This document shows, piece after piece, positions 33,936-42,407 of a stretch of DNA of 64,000 bases. The DNA is from Planctomycetota bacterium (lineage in GTDB: Bacteria > Planctomycetota > Brocadiia > JAADGH01), in contig JAADGH010000202.1 of assembly GCA_013152475.1 (NCBI GenBank), positions 17,281-81,280 of the forward strand, in the 5' to 3' direction. The translations under genes and the position numbers were made by a program. The notes under the pieces were generated by a model. It did no database searches. It saw only the letters and a program-made list of their open reading frames with translations, and was not told the origin of the DNA. Numbering within the stretch: position 1 is the stretch's first letter; every line of letters begins with the position of its first letter.

Positions 33936-34823
33936 ATGTTGAAGTGGGTTTTTCTATCAACGTTTGCGTTGACGACCGTGGTGCTCCTGGCGATGGGGGG
34001 GCTCGGTTACCAGAAGATCCACATGAATGGTCGTCTCTGTGCCGCGCACTCCGGGTTTGAGGCGGACTGCCGATCCTGCCATGTGCCGTGGAGTCGGACG
34101 GCCGTCCGGAAGGCGAAGTGCTCGTCGGGGGACTGTCACGTCTCCGTGCGAAATGAAAAGGCGCACGTCCCACCGGAGGTGAGGACGCCCTGCGATGCCT
34201 GTCATACGGAGCATCGCGGGAGGGCGGCGAGTGCGACGCTGCCGGTGGATGACCGCCTTTGCCTGGAGTGCCACAGGAAGAACATTGAGGGGACGGCGCA
34301 CAAGTTCCGGGCGGGGTGCCAGTCGTGCCACTTCTACCACCTGCCATGCCCCAAGGCCCCGCCGATGGAGCGGGTGGATGCGAACATGAAGAACCCGCAT
34401 GGCGATCATCTTGAGGTCGTGCGCACGTTGCTCGACCTGAAGGAGGGCGAGTCCACGTGTCGGCACTGCCATGGGGTGCAGGAGGTGAAGGGTGCGGTTC
34501 GATCCGCCACACATGAGGATTGCGGCGGGTCGGAGTGCCACCAGAATATGGACCGGACCAAGCCGTCAAAAGACTGCAAGCAGTGTCACATAATCCTTGA
34601 TCTGGCGAAGGAGAGGGGGGGCATTGCCCCGCACAGGGGCCGCGGGAAAGCCAGGCCGGTGAAACGCGCATCGGTTCGGTTTCTGCACGAGGACCATTGG
34701 GAAAGCCCATGCGAAAGGTGCCACCCGGACATGGCGAAACCGGAGACGCGCGGAGGCGCCGGCCTCCTGAAGCCGGCCGAGTGCGCTGGCTGCCACGACG
34801 AGGCGGGCAAGGCTACGCCTTGA
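33936..34823 (+). CDS. Decaheme membrane-anchored cytochrome c
   Basis: A 295-residue protein with an N-terminal membrane anchor or signal (MLKWVFLSTFALTTVVLLAM). Ten heme-binding sites are visible: eight CxxCH (CRSCH, CDACH, CLECH, CQSCH, CRHCH, CKQCH, CERCH, CAGCH) and two CX4CH (CSSGDCH, CGGSECH), the latter as in cytochrome c3-type proteins. Numerous extra histidines could be distal ligands. It lies 12 nt after the cytochrome b gene. It is probably the periplasmic electron acceptor or donor of the module; the terminal partner is unknown. Confidence 0.88.
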   Translation: MLKWVFLSTFALTTVVLLAMGGLGYQKIHMNGRLCAAHSGFEADCRSCHVPWSRTAVRKAKCSSGDCHVSVRNEKAHVPPEVRTPCDACHTEHRGRAASATLPVDDRLCLECHRKNIEGTAHKFRAGCQSCHFYHLPCPKAPPMERVDANMKNPHGDHLEVVRTLLDLKEGESTCRHCHGVQEVKGAVRSATHEDCGGSECHQNMDRTKPSKDCKQCHIILDLAKERGGIAPHRGRGKARPVKRASVRFLHEDHWESPCERCHPDMAKPETRGGAGLLKPAECAGCHDEAGKATP

Positions 34824-34848
34824 CATTCCTGCGCGGAGATGCTATCTG
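34820..34848 (+). promoter_or_regulatory. Weak candidate promoter of lipoprotein genes
   Basis: TTGACA at 34820-34825 overlaps the decaheme stop codon; a 17-nt spacer leads to TATCTG at 34843-34848 (three matches only). It would serve the alpha/beta-hydrolase lipoprotein. Confidence 0.35.
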
Positions 34849-34900
34849 TAGGACACAGGCTATGGCAGAAGTCAGACTCAGAAGTTGATGGATGTGAGCA

Positions 34901-36019
34901 ATGGTCGTGCGAAAAATCGCTCTTGTTTTTTCCATATGCGTGATGGTCTCAGGCTGCGGCGCAACCAATATTTTTTTTCAGCCGGCGCCTCCCCCCGATG
35001 ATACGGCCTATGTGACCACGTCGGACGGCTGGAAGCTGGCCATCGATCGCTTTATGCCGCGGAAGGCCAGCACGAAGCGCCCACCGGTGATCCTGTGTCA
35101 CGGGTTCACCTACAACGGGAACTTTTGGAATATCGAGAAGGAGCGGAGCTTCGCGCGGCAGCTCTGCAAGCGAGGCTACGACACGTGGGTCGTCTGGCTG
35201 CGCGGCACGCGGAAGACAACCAAGGAGGGTGTGGCCGAGAGGGATGTCAAACATCTCCCCGACAACTTTGACGACTATGTCCACAAGGACCTTCCGGCCA
35301 TCATCGATTATGTAAAGAAGGCGACCAAGCGGGACAAGGTCATCTGGATCGGCCACAGCATGGGCGGGATGGTCATGTACGCCTACCTGGAGACGGAAAA
35401 GCCGGAGAACATCTATGCCTTCGTGGCGATCGCGTCGCCCATGTACATGCCCAAGCCGATGAACGATATTCTGGAGAATACGGTCAAGAACAAAAATATG
35501 CTGAAGCTCGCTTCGGCGTTCATCGGCACGAAGGCCCCGAGCCAGCTCTTCGGCCCGCTGGGCAAGCGCGCCGAGGTGCCGCAGTATCAGCTCTTCCACA
35601 ATTACGAGAACATGACCTACGGCACGCTCGTCCGTGAACGGCTCTACGTGGTGGAAGACGCACCGATCGGCGTTCATGAGCAAATGGATACCTTCCTCGA
35701 GAAGGGCCAGATGCTGTCGGCCGACGGGAAGATCAATTACACGAAGGACCTGACGAAGGTGAAGGTGCCGATCCTCCTGGTGGCCGGCTTGGTGGACTAC
35801 ATGGCCCCGCCGGAGGTGGTGCGGTACGCTTACAACCGCGTGAGCTCGGAGGACAAAACCTTCCGGCTCTTTTGCACGGCGAACGGGTCGAAGGAGAATT
35901 ACGGTCACGATGATCTTGTGATTGGGAAGCACGCGAGCGTCGAGGTCTTTCCATATATATTGTTCTGGCTGGAGCGCCAGTGTGGGCAGTTCAACAAGGC
36001 GTGTCTGATGTGCCACTGA
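34901..36019 (+). CDS. Alpha/beta-hydrolase lipoprotein (lipase-like)
   Basis: A 372-residue lipoprotein: the signal peptide ends in the lipobox VSGC (Cys19), so it is anchored outside the cytoplasm. The hydrolase fold resembles acid lipases. The oxyanion region is VILCHGFTYNG, the nucleophile elbow GHSMGG, and likely acid and base lie in VAGLVDYMAPPE and ENYGHDDLV. It should cleave an ester or lipid; the substrate is unknown. Its stop touches the next gene's region and the two lipoprotein genes appear co-transcribed. Confidence 0.87.
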   Translation: MVVRKIALVFSICVMVSGCGATNIFFQPAPPPDDTAYVTTSDGWKLAIDRFMPRKASTKRPPVILCHGFTYNGNFWNIEKERSFARQLCKRGYDTWVVWLRGTRKTTKEGVAERDVKHLPDNFDDYVHKDLPAIIDYVKKATKRDKVIWIGHSMGGMVMYAYLETEKPENIYAFVAIASPMYMPKPMNDILENTVKNKNMLKLASAFIGTKAPSQLFGPLGKRAEVPQYQLFHNYENMTYGTLVRERLYVVEDAPIGVHEQMDTFLEKGQMLSADGKINYTKDLTKVKVPILLVAGLVDYMAPPEVVRYAYNRVSSEDKTFRLFCTANGSKENYGHDDLVIGKHASVEVFPYILFWLERQCGQFNKACLMCH

Positions 36020-36069
36020 TGGAGCGCTTCCCTGGAGGCCATGTTCATAATCACGAAAGGAACGATGCG

Positions 36070-36549
36070 GTGAAGTCGCCTCGAATCGGTTATGCGGCGG
36101 TGCTCTTGGCTGTTGGGATCATGCTCACGGGGTGTACAAACTCGGGGATGATCCGTATCCCGTTCCTTAAATTCCCCATAGAACGGACCTACAACGCGAG
36201 CTTTGACCGCACGTGGAAGGCGGCCGTTCAGGCCATGAAGGGGTACGAGCTTGTCGTTGAGGATGACGAGTCGGGATACCTGATCTCCGACTACATCAAG
36301 GGCGAGTCGGACACGTATCGCTATCGCGACGACAAAGACGGCAAGGAGAAGCCATGCCGGTGCGAGTTCAGCATTCATGCCGTTGTGGAGGAGATAGACA
36401 AGCAGCGAACAAAGGTCCACATCGACCTCTACGAGAAGACCCTGTTCATGTACCCCGACGCCGGTCCCACATGGGAGCTGACGAAAAGCTCGACCCTCCG
36501 GGAGAAGAAGATTCTGGACAAGATTGCGGAGATACTGTCGAAGGGCTGA
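36070..36549 (+). CDS. Small lipoprotein of unknown function
   Basis: A 159-residue lipoprotein: basic start, hydrophobic stretch AAVLLAVGIM and lipobox LTGC. The mature part has a mixed alpha/beta pattern (YNASFDRTWKAAVQAMKGYEL, SGYLISDYIKG) reminiscent of small outer-membrane-associated BamC-like or DUF3576-like folds; I do not assign one. GTG 36070 is preferred because AAGGA lies 8 nt upstream and it gives a normal signal peptide. An ATG at 36019 would add an unusual charged extension. Confidence 0.72.
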   Translation: MKSPRIGYAAVLLAVGIMLTGCTNSGMIRIPFLKFPIERTYNASFDRTWKAAVQAMKGYELVVEDDESGYLISDYIKGESDTYRYRDDKDGKEKPCRCEFSIHAVVEEIDKQRTKVHIDLYEKTLFMYPDAGPTWELTKSSTLREKKILDKIAEILSKG

Positions 36550-36573
36550 GAGCCTGTCCGGAAACCCGGCATT

Positions 36574-36613
36574 TGTAGCCGCGCCCTTTACGGGTGCGGT
36601 TTTCCCGCAGGCA
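36574..36613. repeat. Partial TGTAGCCGC-type repeat
   Basis: TGTAGCCGCGCCCTTTACGG followed by GTGCGG, then CGCAGGC: half of the interior unit of elements B and C, with one hairpin (CGCCC/GGGTGCG, imperfect). It lies between the lipoprotein gene and the amidohydrolase gene. Outer arms are absent. Confidence 0.6.
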
Positions 36614-36650
36614 TGGAGACCGCTGTACCGGCTCGGATACAGGACCGGTC

Positions 36651-37415
36651 ATGATTATCGACGCGCACATTCACATCCCCTCGGCCGACGGCGACAACTT
36701 CGGCTGGCCGACAGCGACGACCCTTGACGAGGTGCTGGCAAAGATGGATCGGGCCGGCATCGACAAGGCGGTGATCACCTCGACGCGCAGCACCCGGGCG
36801 AAGAACATGGCCGAGTGCCGCGCGGGCAACCGCGAGATGCTGGAGGCTGTGGCCGGGCGTCCCGACCGGTTCATCGGCGCGTGCCAGGTGCACCCGAGTT
36901 CCGTTGAAGAGGCCGTTGCGGAGCTTCGGACCATGCGAGAGAGGCACGCCGTCCGCTGGCTCGGCGAGCTGTGTGGTTATCTCGGCGGGTATTCGTACGA
37001 CACGGACGAATTCGAGACGATTCTCGATGCCGCCTGCGACCTCGGTATGACCGTGCAAATGCATACCGCGGACGTGGAGACGTTGAGAAGACAAGCGGGC
37101 GCGCGCCCCGCGACATCGTTTGTCCTCTCTCACCTGGGAGGAGCAAAGGAGCATACCGTGAGGGTGGAGGCGGTGGCGAAGCATCCGAACATCTACATTG
37201 ACATCTCGGGGTCGGATGTCAGCCGAGCGGGGATCCTGGAGGCATACCTCCGTGAGGCCGGACCGGAAAAAATTCTCTTTGCCACAGACTACATTATCTG
37301 TGAGCCGATCGTTTACGTGGCCAGAATAGAGGCGCTCAATATCGGTGAGGAGGCCAAAGAGAAAATCTTTTACCGGAATATCGAGCGCCTGGTCGCGGAT
37401 GACGACAACGTCTGA
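36651..37415 (+). CDS. Amidohydrolase-superfamily protein
   Basis: A 254-residue TIM-barrel metal hydrolase of the amidohydrolase 2 type. It starts MIIDAHIHIPS with the HxH metal site; later metal or catalytic residues lie in QMHTADVE, SHLGGAKEH and LFATDYI. The substrate cannot be told. A paralogue-like protein is encoded at 59862. The gene is convergent with the membrane protein at 37428, only 12 bp away. Confidence 0.85.
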   Translation: MIIDAHIHIPSADGDNFGWPTATTLDEVLAKMDRAGIDKAVITSTRSTRAKNMAECRAGNREMLEAVAGRPDRFIGACQVHPSSVEEAVAELRTMRERHAVRWLGELCGYLGGYSYDTDEFETILDAACDLGMTVQMHTADVETLRRQAGARPATSFVLSHLGGAKEHTVRVEAVAKHPNIYIDISGSDVSRAGILEAYLREAGPEKILFATDYIICEPIVYVARIEALNIGEEAKEKIFYRNIERLVADDDNV

Positions 37416-37427
37416 GACGGTGACGGA

Positions 37428-38021
37428 TCAGCCGGAGATCTGGATGGGCCCCTGGCCCGCTACGAACATCCTCCCCGTTGGATTGGTGTAAACCGCTTCC
37501 ACCCATACGGTGTTTGCCTTGGGGCACTTGTTCCAGGCGAGCGAGACCTTCCATCCCCCAAGAGGCCAACGCCCCCACTCCGCCGAGTCGGGCAGCTTGA
37601 GGTCGGTCCAGCTATAGACCTGCCGTCCCTTGCCACTGGGTGCGCGTTTGTCGTATTCATACAGATGGAGATCCAGTCGCCCGGCGGCGGCGACGGCAAT
37701 GGACCCGATCTTTGTGTAAACTGTGCTCCGGATCCCTTGCGGGGCGTGGCCGCCGTTTGGGAGGTAAGGGGCGGTCAGAGGACTGATCGAGAAGAACGTC
37801 ACCTTTCGCCCGAGTGTGACGGGGTCCTCTCTGCTTGTGCCGGTCCAGATGTGCCGGGGAATATCTACCACACGGAAGGTGGGGTCCTGGCGCTTCAAAT
37901 ACAGGAAGTAGACCACGGCCGCGATCAGGAGGAGCAGAATCATGCTCAGGATGCCAAGACGGCACCGAGATTTCTTTTGCCCCGTTGCGTCTTCCGGACG
38001 GAATTCAGGTTCGTCGCTCAT
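37428..38021 (-). CDS. Membrane-anchored protein of unknown function
   Basis: A 197-residue protein with a polar cytoplasmic lead (about 23 residues), one transmembrane helix (LGILSMILLLLIAAVVYFLY) and an extracytoplasmic beta-rich region of about 150 residues with many Trp and Tyr (YSWTDLKLPDSAEWGRWPLG). It matches no family I recognise. It has a strong AAAGGAG ribosome-binding site 6 nt upstream and a near-consensus promoter, so it is probably well expressed. Confidence 0.78.
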   Translation of the reverse strand: MSDEPEFRPEDATGQKKSRCRLGILSMILLLLIAAVVYFLYLKRQDPTFRVVDIPRHIWTGTSREDPVTLGRKVTFFSISPLTAPYLPNGGHAPQGIRSTVYTKIGSIAVAAAGRLDLHLYEYDKRAPSGKGRQVYSWTDLKLPDSAEWGRWPLGGWKVSLAWNKCPKANTVWVEAVYTNPTGRMFVAGQGPIQISG

Positions 38022-38084
38022 GGCTAACTCCTTTCCCAGTGATCTTTGCGACGTACCCTATGCGCACCCCGTCCATGTGGCCGT

Positions 38085-38113
38085 ATTATATCACACACAA
38101 AACCGGAAGTCAA
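38085..38113 (-). promoter_or_regulatory. Strong promoter of the 37428 gene
   Basis: Minus strand: TTGACT (38113-38108), a 17-nt spacer and TATAAT (38090-38085). One mismatch from consensus in twelve positions. Confidence 0.82.
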
Positions 38114-38176
38114 CGGCATGTTTCTTCAGGAGTCTCCTCCTTACAAGGGGGGGCTAACCACATTACAACAAGAACA

Positions 38177-40006
38177 TTATGACACCTTGCCACCCCGTTG
38201 TGCCAGAAAATAATTTTGCACCCGCCGTTTTGCCTCAAGGAAAGGTCCCACGTTTCTCCGCCCGATGGACGATCCCGGCTTTGCGCCCAGAATAAGGCAC
38301 TCTACCAGGTTCCTCAGCTCCCTCACATTTCCCGGCCAAGCGTATTCCTCGAGCGCCTCGATCCCGTCGGAGGTGAATCCCTTCAGCGACTTGCCCACCT
38401 CCTTGCACAGCTTGGAGCAGAAATGCCGTGCCAGTGCGGGGAGGTCCTCCAACCGTTCCGACAACGGCGGAAGCGCAATCGGCGCCGCGCTCAACAGAAC
38501 GTAGAGGTCTTTGTTGAATCGGTTCTCCTTCACCTCCTGTTCAAGGTCCTCCCGTGTGGCGGCGAGGATGCGCACATTGGCCGCGACAGGTGTCACACCG
38601 CCCACGCGTCGCAGGGCACGAACCTGGAGGACGTCGGCCAGACGAACCTGGACCTCCGCCGACAGGTCGGCCACGTTTTCGAGATAGAGCGTGCCCCCGT
38701 TTGCCTGTTCAAGGAACCCCTTCTCCGGTTTCCCTTCCCTTCCCGTTCGCTCCTGGCCGAAGAACCGTTCTTCGCAGACATCCCGATCCACAGCGGCGCA
38801 ATCCACACGGACAAATGGGCCGGTCCGGCGCTTGCTGTTCTCATGGATTGTCCGGGCAAACAGTCCCTTGCCGGTCCCCGCCTCTCCGTGGATGAGCACC
38901 CCCACGTCCGTGCGGCTCGCCCGCCGCGCCTCGCCGAGGGCCAGCTTGATGCCCTGCGAGGGACCGACGATCCTGCCAAAGTCGTGCCCCCCGGGAACGC
39001 ATACCCGGAGCCGTTTGTTCTCCTCGCGTAGCCGGTCCCGCTCCTGTCGCGTACGCTCATAAAGCTGCATGACGTCAATCAACTGGGCCGCTTCGTTGGT
39101 GATAGCGACGACCAGGCTGAGATCGCGCCGCCCAAAGCGACAGGTCGGCGTCAGCCCGTCCACGTACACCACCCCCATCGTTCGCTCGGACAGGATCAGC
39201 GGGGCGATCATGGCCACACGGAAGATCCGCTCTCGGCTCGATTCCCCTTCCGAACGCCTGTCCCCGATCCCCTCCTCGGTGATGAACGCCATCCCCTCCC
39301 CCATCGCCTTGTCGATAACCGGCCGGCCGATCCGCACCGGCTCTCGGTCCTTGGGGTCCCGCCGCTCATCCGCACAGACCGTGATCCCCGCTTCCGGCTC
39401 GCGCAATGCCACGATGGAATGGTCCGCTGGCTGGAAGACCTGCATGAGCTGCTTCGCCAGTTCCTCGATGAGCGCATCGAGACCCCGTTGGGACTGGAGC
39501 CTGCGCATGACCTCTCGGAAGCGCCTGGCCTGGGACCGAAGCCGGGCCATGTCGATCGTATCGTCCGTGGCAAGGCTCTCGTCGAGGAGGCTGTAGCCGA
39601 AGGCCTTCATGGTGTGGCGAGTGGTCGGCTTCAGCCCGCGCTCCAGGAGCACGCTGGGGCGCTCCGCGTCGGCCTTGGGCCGCGCCGCCTTGCGAAGGCT
39701 GAAGCAAAAGGTCGCGTCGCCGATGACGATCCGATACCCGTCCCGCAGGGGGACCGGGTCGTGCACCCGCCGGCCCTGCACGTACGTGCCGTTGCTGCTC
39801 TCCAGGTCCTCGATCACATGGGTCTTGCCGGAGCGGATGATCCGCGCGTGATAGCGCGACACCTTCTCGTCCACGATGGCGACATCACACCTCCGGAGCC
39901 GTCCGAGTGTGGTCACATCGTCCAGCACGTACTCTCGGCCCGTCTTCACGTTGAGGAGCACGGCCGATTTCATCGGGCCTTGTGCGTTCTGCGAGACACT
40001 GGACAT
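38177..40006 (-). CDS. FHA-GAF-AAA+ protein, degenerate sigma54-activator type
   Basis: A 609-residue signalling protein: FHA domain (about 12-105; LGRLRRCDVAIVD, KVSRYHARI, LESSNGTYV), GAF (175-340), AAA+ (375-600). Walker A is intact (GEAGTGKGLFAR). Other motifs are not: the sigma54-contact GAFTGA loop is replaced by RTGREGKPEKG, Walker B reads GGTLYLENV (Glu-Asn for Asp-Glu), and the arginine-finger segment reads RFNKDLYVLL. No C-terminal DNA-binding helix-turn-helix is present. It therefore probably binds phosphothreonine partners through FHA and does not remodel sigma54 polymerase. It has its own promoter. Confidence 0.88.
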   Translation of the reverse strand: MSSVSQNAQGPMKSAVLLNVKTGREYVLDDVTTLGRLRRCDVAIVDEKVSRYHARIIRSGKTHVIEDLESSNGTYVQGRRVHDPVPLRDGYRIVIGDATFCFSLRKAARPKADAERPSVLLERGLKPTTRHTMKAFGYSLLDESLATDDTIDMARLRSQARRFREVMRRLQSQRGLDALIEELAKQLMQVFQPADHSIVALREPEAGITVCADERRDPKDREPVRIGRPVIDKAMGEGMAFITEEGIGDRRSEGESSRERIFRVAMIAPLILSERTMGVVYVDGLTPTCRFGRRDLSLVVAITNEAAQLIDVMQLYERTRQERDRLREENKRLRVCVPGGHDFGRIVGPSQGIKLALGEARRASRTDVGVLIHGEAGTGKGLFARTIHENSKRRTGPFVRVDCAAVDRDVCEERFFGQERTGREGKPEKGFLEQANGGTLYLENVADLSAEVQVRLADVLQVRALRRVGGVTPVAANVRILAATREDLEQEVKENRFNKDLYVLLSAAPIALPPLSERLEDLPALARHFCSKLCKEVGKSLKGFTSDGIEALEEYAWPGNVRELRNLVECLILGAKPGSSIGRRNVGPFLEAKRRVQNYFLAQRGGKVS

Positions 40007-40035
40007 TTCACCCCCTCCGCGGATGCATGGTCGCC

Positions 40036-40064
40036 AGTTTATCCGTATTTGCGAAGGAGTTCAA
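40036..40064 (-). promoter_or_regulatory. Promoter of the FHA-AAA+ gene
   Basis: Minus strand: TTGAAC (40064-40059), a 17-nt spacer and TAAACT (40041-40036), 30 nt before the ATG. Confidence 0.65.
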
Positions 40065-40160
40065 GCTTTTTCCTTTCGGTTTCGATTGGGCCTCGCGGCT
40101 TGGATGTGATAAAATGGAGTATACGAGCCAACAACTGATTGCCAAGAACCAAGGAACGAC

Positions 40161-41000
40161 ATGCGACGCCTGGCCGCAACGGCCCTCATTCTCATCGCCA
40201 TCGCCATCCTGGTGCACGATGCCGCACGGGGGCGGTTCTGGACCTTCCACGACCTCTTCAACAAGAACGATCTCAACCTGCAGCTCATCGACCTCGTCAG
40301 CCAGGCCAATCCGGACGCGAATCGAATCCGCCAACTCCTGCGGCGCGGCGCCGACCCGAACGCCCGATTGTCCGACATCCCCGGGGTGCGTCCCTCCCAG
40401 GTGGACTCGCGCGAGATGACCCCCCTCCACTGGGCCGTGGGGTTTGGCAGGAAGGATGTCGTGGAGGTCTTGCTTGCGTGGGGAGCGAACGTAAACGTGG
40501 CTGACGAAGACGGCTGGACGCCCCTGCACGAGGCGGCGCAGGAGATGCGGCGGGACATCGTCCGGATCCTCCTCCGCCACGGCGCCGACCCCTCCGCCGA
40601 GCGCACCGATGGCTGGACGCCGCTGCACGCGGCGGTCTTGAACTACGACCGTGAGATCATCAAACTCTTCCTGAAGGCCGGGGCGAATCCCAACGTGGCG
40701 CCGCTCGATGATCTTTCCCTGCTTCACCAAGCGGCCCTTCGCAGCGACAAGGATCTCACGGCGCTCCTCATCGCACATGGCGCCAATGTGAACGCCAAGG
40801 GCGAGCAGGGGCAGACGCCGCTGCACACGGCGGCGTTTGTCGGCGACAAGGACATCCTCCTGCTCCTCCTCGCCAAAGGCGCGGACGTCAACGCCGCAGA
40901 CAACACCGGCGCCACTCCCCTCGACTACGCCAAGAAGGACGAAATAAAGGACCTTCTCCGGAGGCACGGAGGGAAAATGCAAAGGGAGTTGCGGCAATAG
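40161..41000 (+). CDS. Ankyrin-repeat protein with N-terminal signal/anchor
   Basis: A 279-residue protein with an N-terminal hydrophobic segment (LAATALILIAIAILVH) and about seven ankyrin repeats (TPLHWAV, TPLHEAAQ, TPLHAAV, LLHQAAL, TPLHTAAF, TPLDYAK). It is a protein-binding scaffold, probably facing the periplasm or held at the membrane. The partner is unknown. Confidence 0.9.
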   Translation: MRRLAATALILIAIAILVHDAARGRFWTFHDLFNKNDLNLQLIDLVSQANPDANRIRQLLRRGADPNARLSDIPGVRPSQVDSREMTPLHWAVGFGRKDVVEVLLAWGANVNVADEDGWTPLHEAAQEMRRDIVRILLRHGADPSAERTDGWTPLHAAVLNYDREIIKLFLKAGANPNVAPLDDLSLLHQAALRSDKDLTALLIAHGANVNAKGEQGQTPLHTAAFVGDKDILLLLLAKGADVNAADNTGATPLDYAKKDEIKDLLRRHGGKMQRELRQ

Positions 41001-41015
41001 CATGTGTCTTTTCGG

Positions 41016-41044
41016 TTGAGGATCGTTCCGTAACGGGGTAGAAT
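41016..41044 (+). promoter_or_regulatory. Promoter of the ceramidase-like gene
   Basis: TTGAGG at 41016-41021, a 17-nt spacer and TAGAAT at 41039-41044. The ATG follows at 41097. Confidence 0.65.
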
Positions 41045-41096
41045 GTCTGCCTCACGTTCGTAGAGTACAGGACCCGCAGCGAAAGAGAGAACCACG

Positions 41097-42374
41097 ATGA
41101 AATTCGGCATGGCGGAACAGGACATCACACCCAAGTTGGGCATTTTCCAGGGCGGGTACGGCTTTCGCGATCATGGCGCGGAAGGCATCCGCGACCCCTT
41201 GGCCGTGGTTGCGGCGGTAATCGGACAGGGCAAGCGGCGGGTCATGCTCTGCTCCTTCGACTTGGTTTATATTGATGAATCCCTCATCAAGAAAGCGCGA
41301 CAATCGCTGTCGAAGAAATTCGGCATCGCTCCGATGGACATGATTTTCCATGCCACCCATACCCACTCCGCCCCCGAGCCGAGGCGGACGTCGGACCAAT
41401 GGAACGAGAAGAACACAGAGTATGCGAAGACGCTCCTGCCGGCGCTTGACGGCGCCATTGCCGACGCCATCGCCTCGATGAAAACCTGCTCCGTCTCTTG
41501 CGTCGAGGACGCCGCCGACTTCAATGTCTATCGCCGTCGGTTCAAAGAGGGGCAGATGACCATGTCGCCGAACTACGAAGTGCCGGTGGACAAGCGCGTG
41601 CGCGGCCTTGTCTTCACCGCGAAGAACGGCCGGCGTCTGGGCATCATCTACACCTACAACTGCCACATGAACGTCTGCGGCGACTACGAGATCTCCGCCG
41701 ATTTCGCCGGATGGGCGCGCGCCGCGATCCGGCGCGACCTGAAGTGTCCGTCGCTCTACCTGCAGGGCTGCTGCGGGGACGTTCGCCCGCGCATGGTGAA
41801 TGAGGAAGGCACAGGCTTTCGCCGTGGCTCTACCGACGACGTGCGCGACTGCGGCGAGCAACTGGCCGGAGCAGTAATCCGTGGGGCAAAGAACAAGAAG
41901 AGGGTCTCCCCCGCCCTTGGCTGCTCTGCCACGCGCATCAGCCTGCCGCTGAAGCCGGCGCCGCCCATGAAGCAGCTTCGCGCCCTCATCAAGAGCGGAT
42001 CGTCAGAGAAGAAGTGGGCCAACATCCTCCTGAAGCACCTGTGCGCAGGGAAGAAACCAATCACCAAACAGCCCTACGATATGCAGGCTCTCAAGCTCGG
42101 GAAGGATGTCGTGCTGCTCTTTTTGCAGGGCGAGGTCGTATCGGAGTATGCCACACTGCTGGAGAAGTACTACCCCGACCTGAATCTCTGGTGCCACGGC
42201 TACAGCCATGCGGCCTTGAACTACATCCCCACATCGCATATCCTGGCAGAAGGCGGCTATGAGGCGAGCTCATACATGTATGCCAGGAAACCGATCAGCG
42301 GTCCCTACGGCGCGGGGTTGGAGAAAGACATCTTCGCCGCAGCGAACAAGCTGATCCAGGCACTGGGGAAGTAG
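41097..42374 (+). CDS. Neutral-ceramidase-like hydrolase
   Basis: A 425-residue protein resembling the N-terminal domain of neutral/alkaline non-lysosomal ceramidase. Typical pieces are AEQDITPKLG, DPLAVVAAVIGQG, ATHTHSAPEP (metal-binding histidines) and YNCHMNVCGDYEISADFAGW, then LQGCCGDVRPR with the putative catalytic serine absent or replaced by this Gly-Cys-Cys patch. Proteins of this domain in Planctomycetota usually have unknown substrates. There is no clear signal peptide. It is followed 33 bp later by the esterase-NPCBM gene, probably in one transcript. Confidence 0.82.
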   Translation: MKFGMAEQDITPKLGIFQGGYGFRDHGAEGIRDPLAVVAAVIGQGKRRVMLCSFDLVYIDESLIKKARQSLSKKFGIAPMDMIFHATHTHSAPEPRRTSDQWNEKNTEYAKTLLPALDGAIADAIASMKTCSVSCVEDAADFNVYRRRFKEGQMTMSPNYEVPVDKRVRGLVFTAKNGRRLGIIYTYNCHMNVCGDYEISADFAGWARAAIRRDLKCPSLYLQGCCGDVRPRMVNEEGTGFRRGSTDDVRDCGEQLAGAVIRGAKNKKRVSPALGCSATRISLPLKPAPPMKQLRALIKSGSSEKKWANILLKHLCAGKKPITKQPYDMQALKLGKDVVLLFLQGEVVSEYATLLEKYYPDLNLWCHGYSHAALNYIPTSHILAEGGYEASSYMYARKPISGPYGAGLEKDIFAAANKLIQALGK

Positions 42375-42407
42375 AGGGCGGCGCGTCCGCATGGAGAGAG
42401 GATTTTG

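Noticed and set aside
38177-40006. Calling the FHA-AAA+ protein a sigma54-dependent activator
   Set aside because: GAFTGA loop, Walker B acidic pair and DNA-binding domain are missing.
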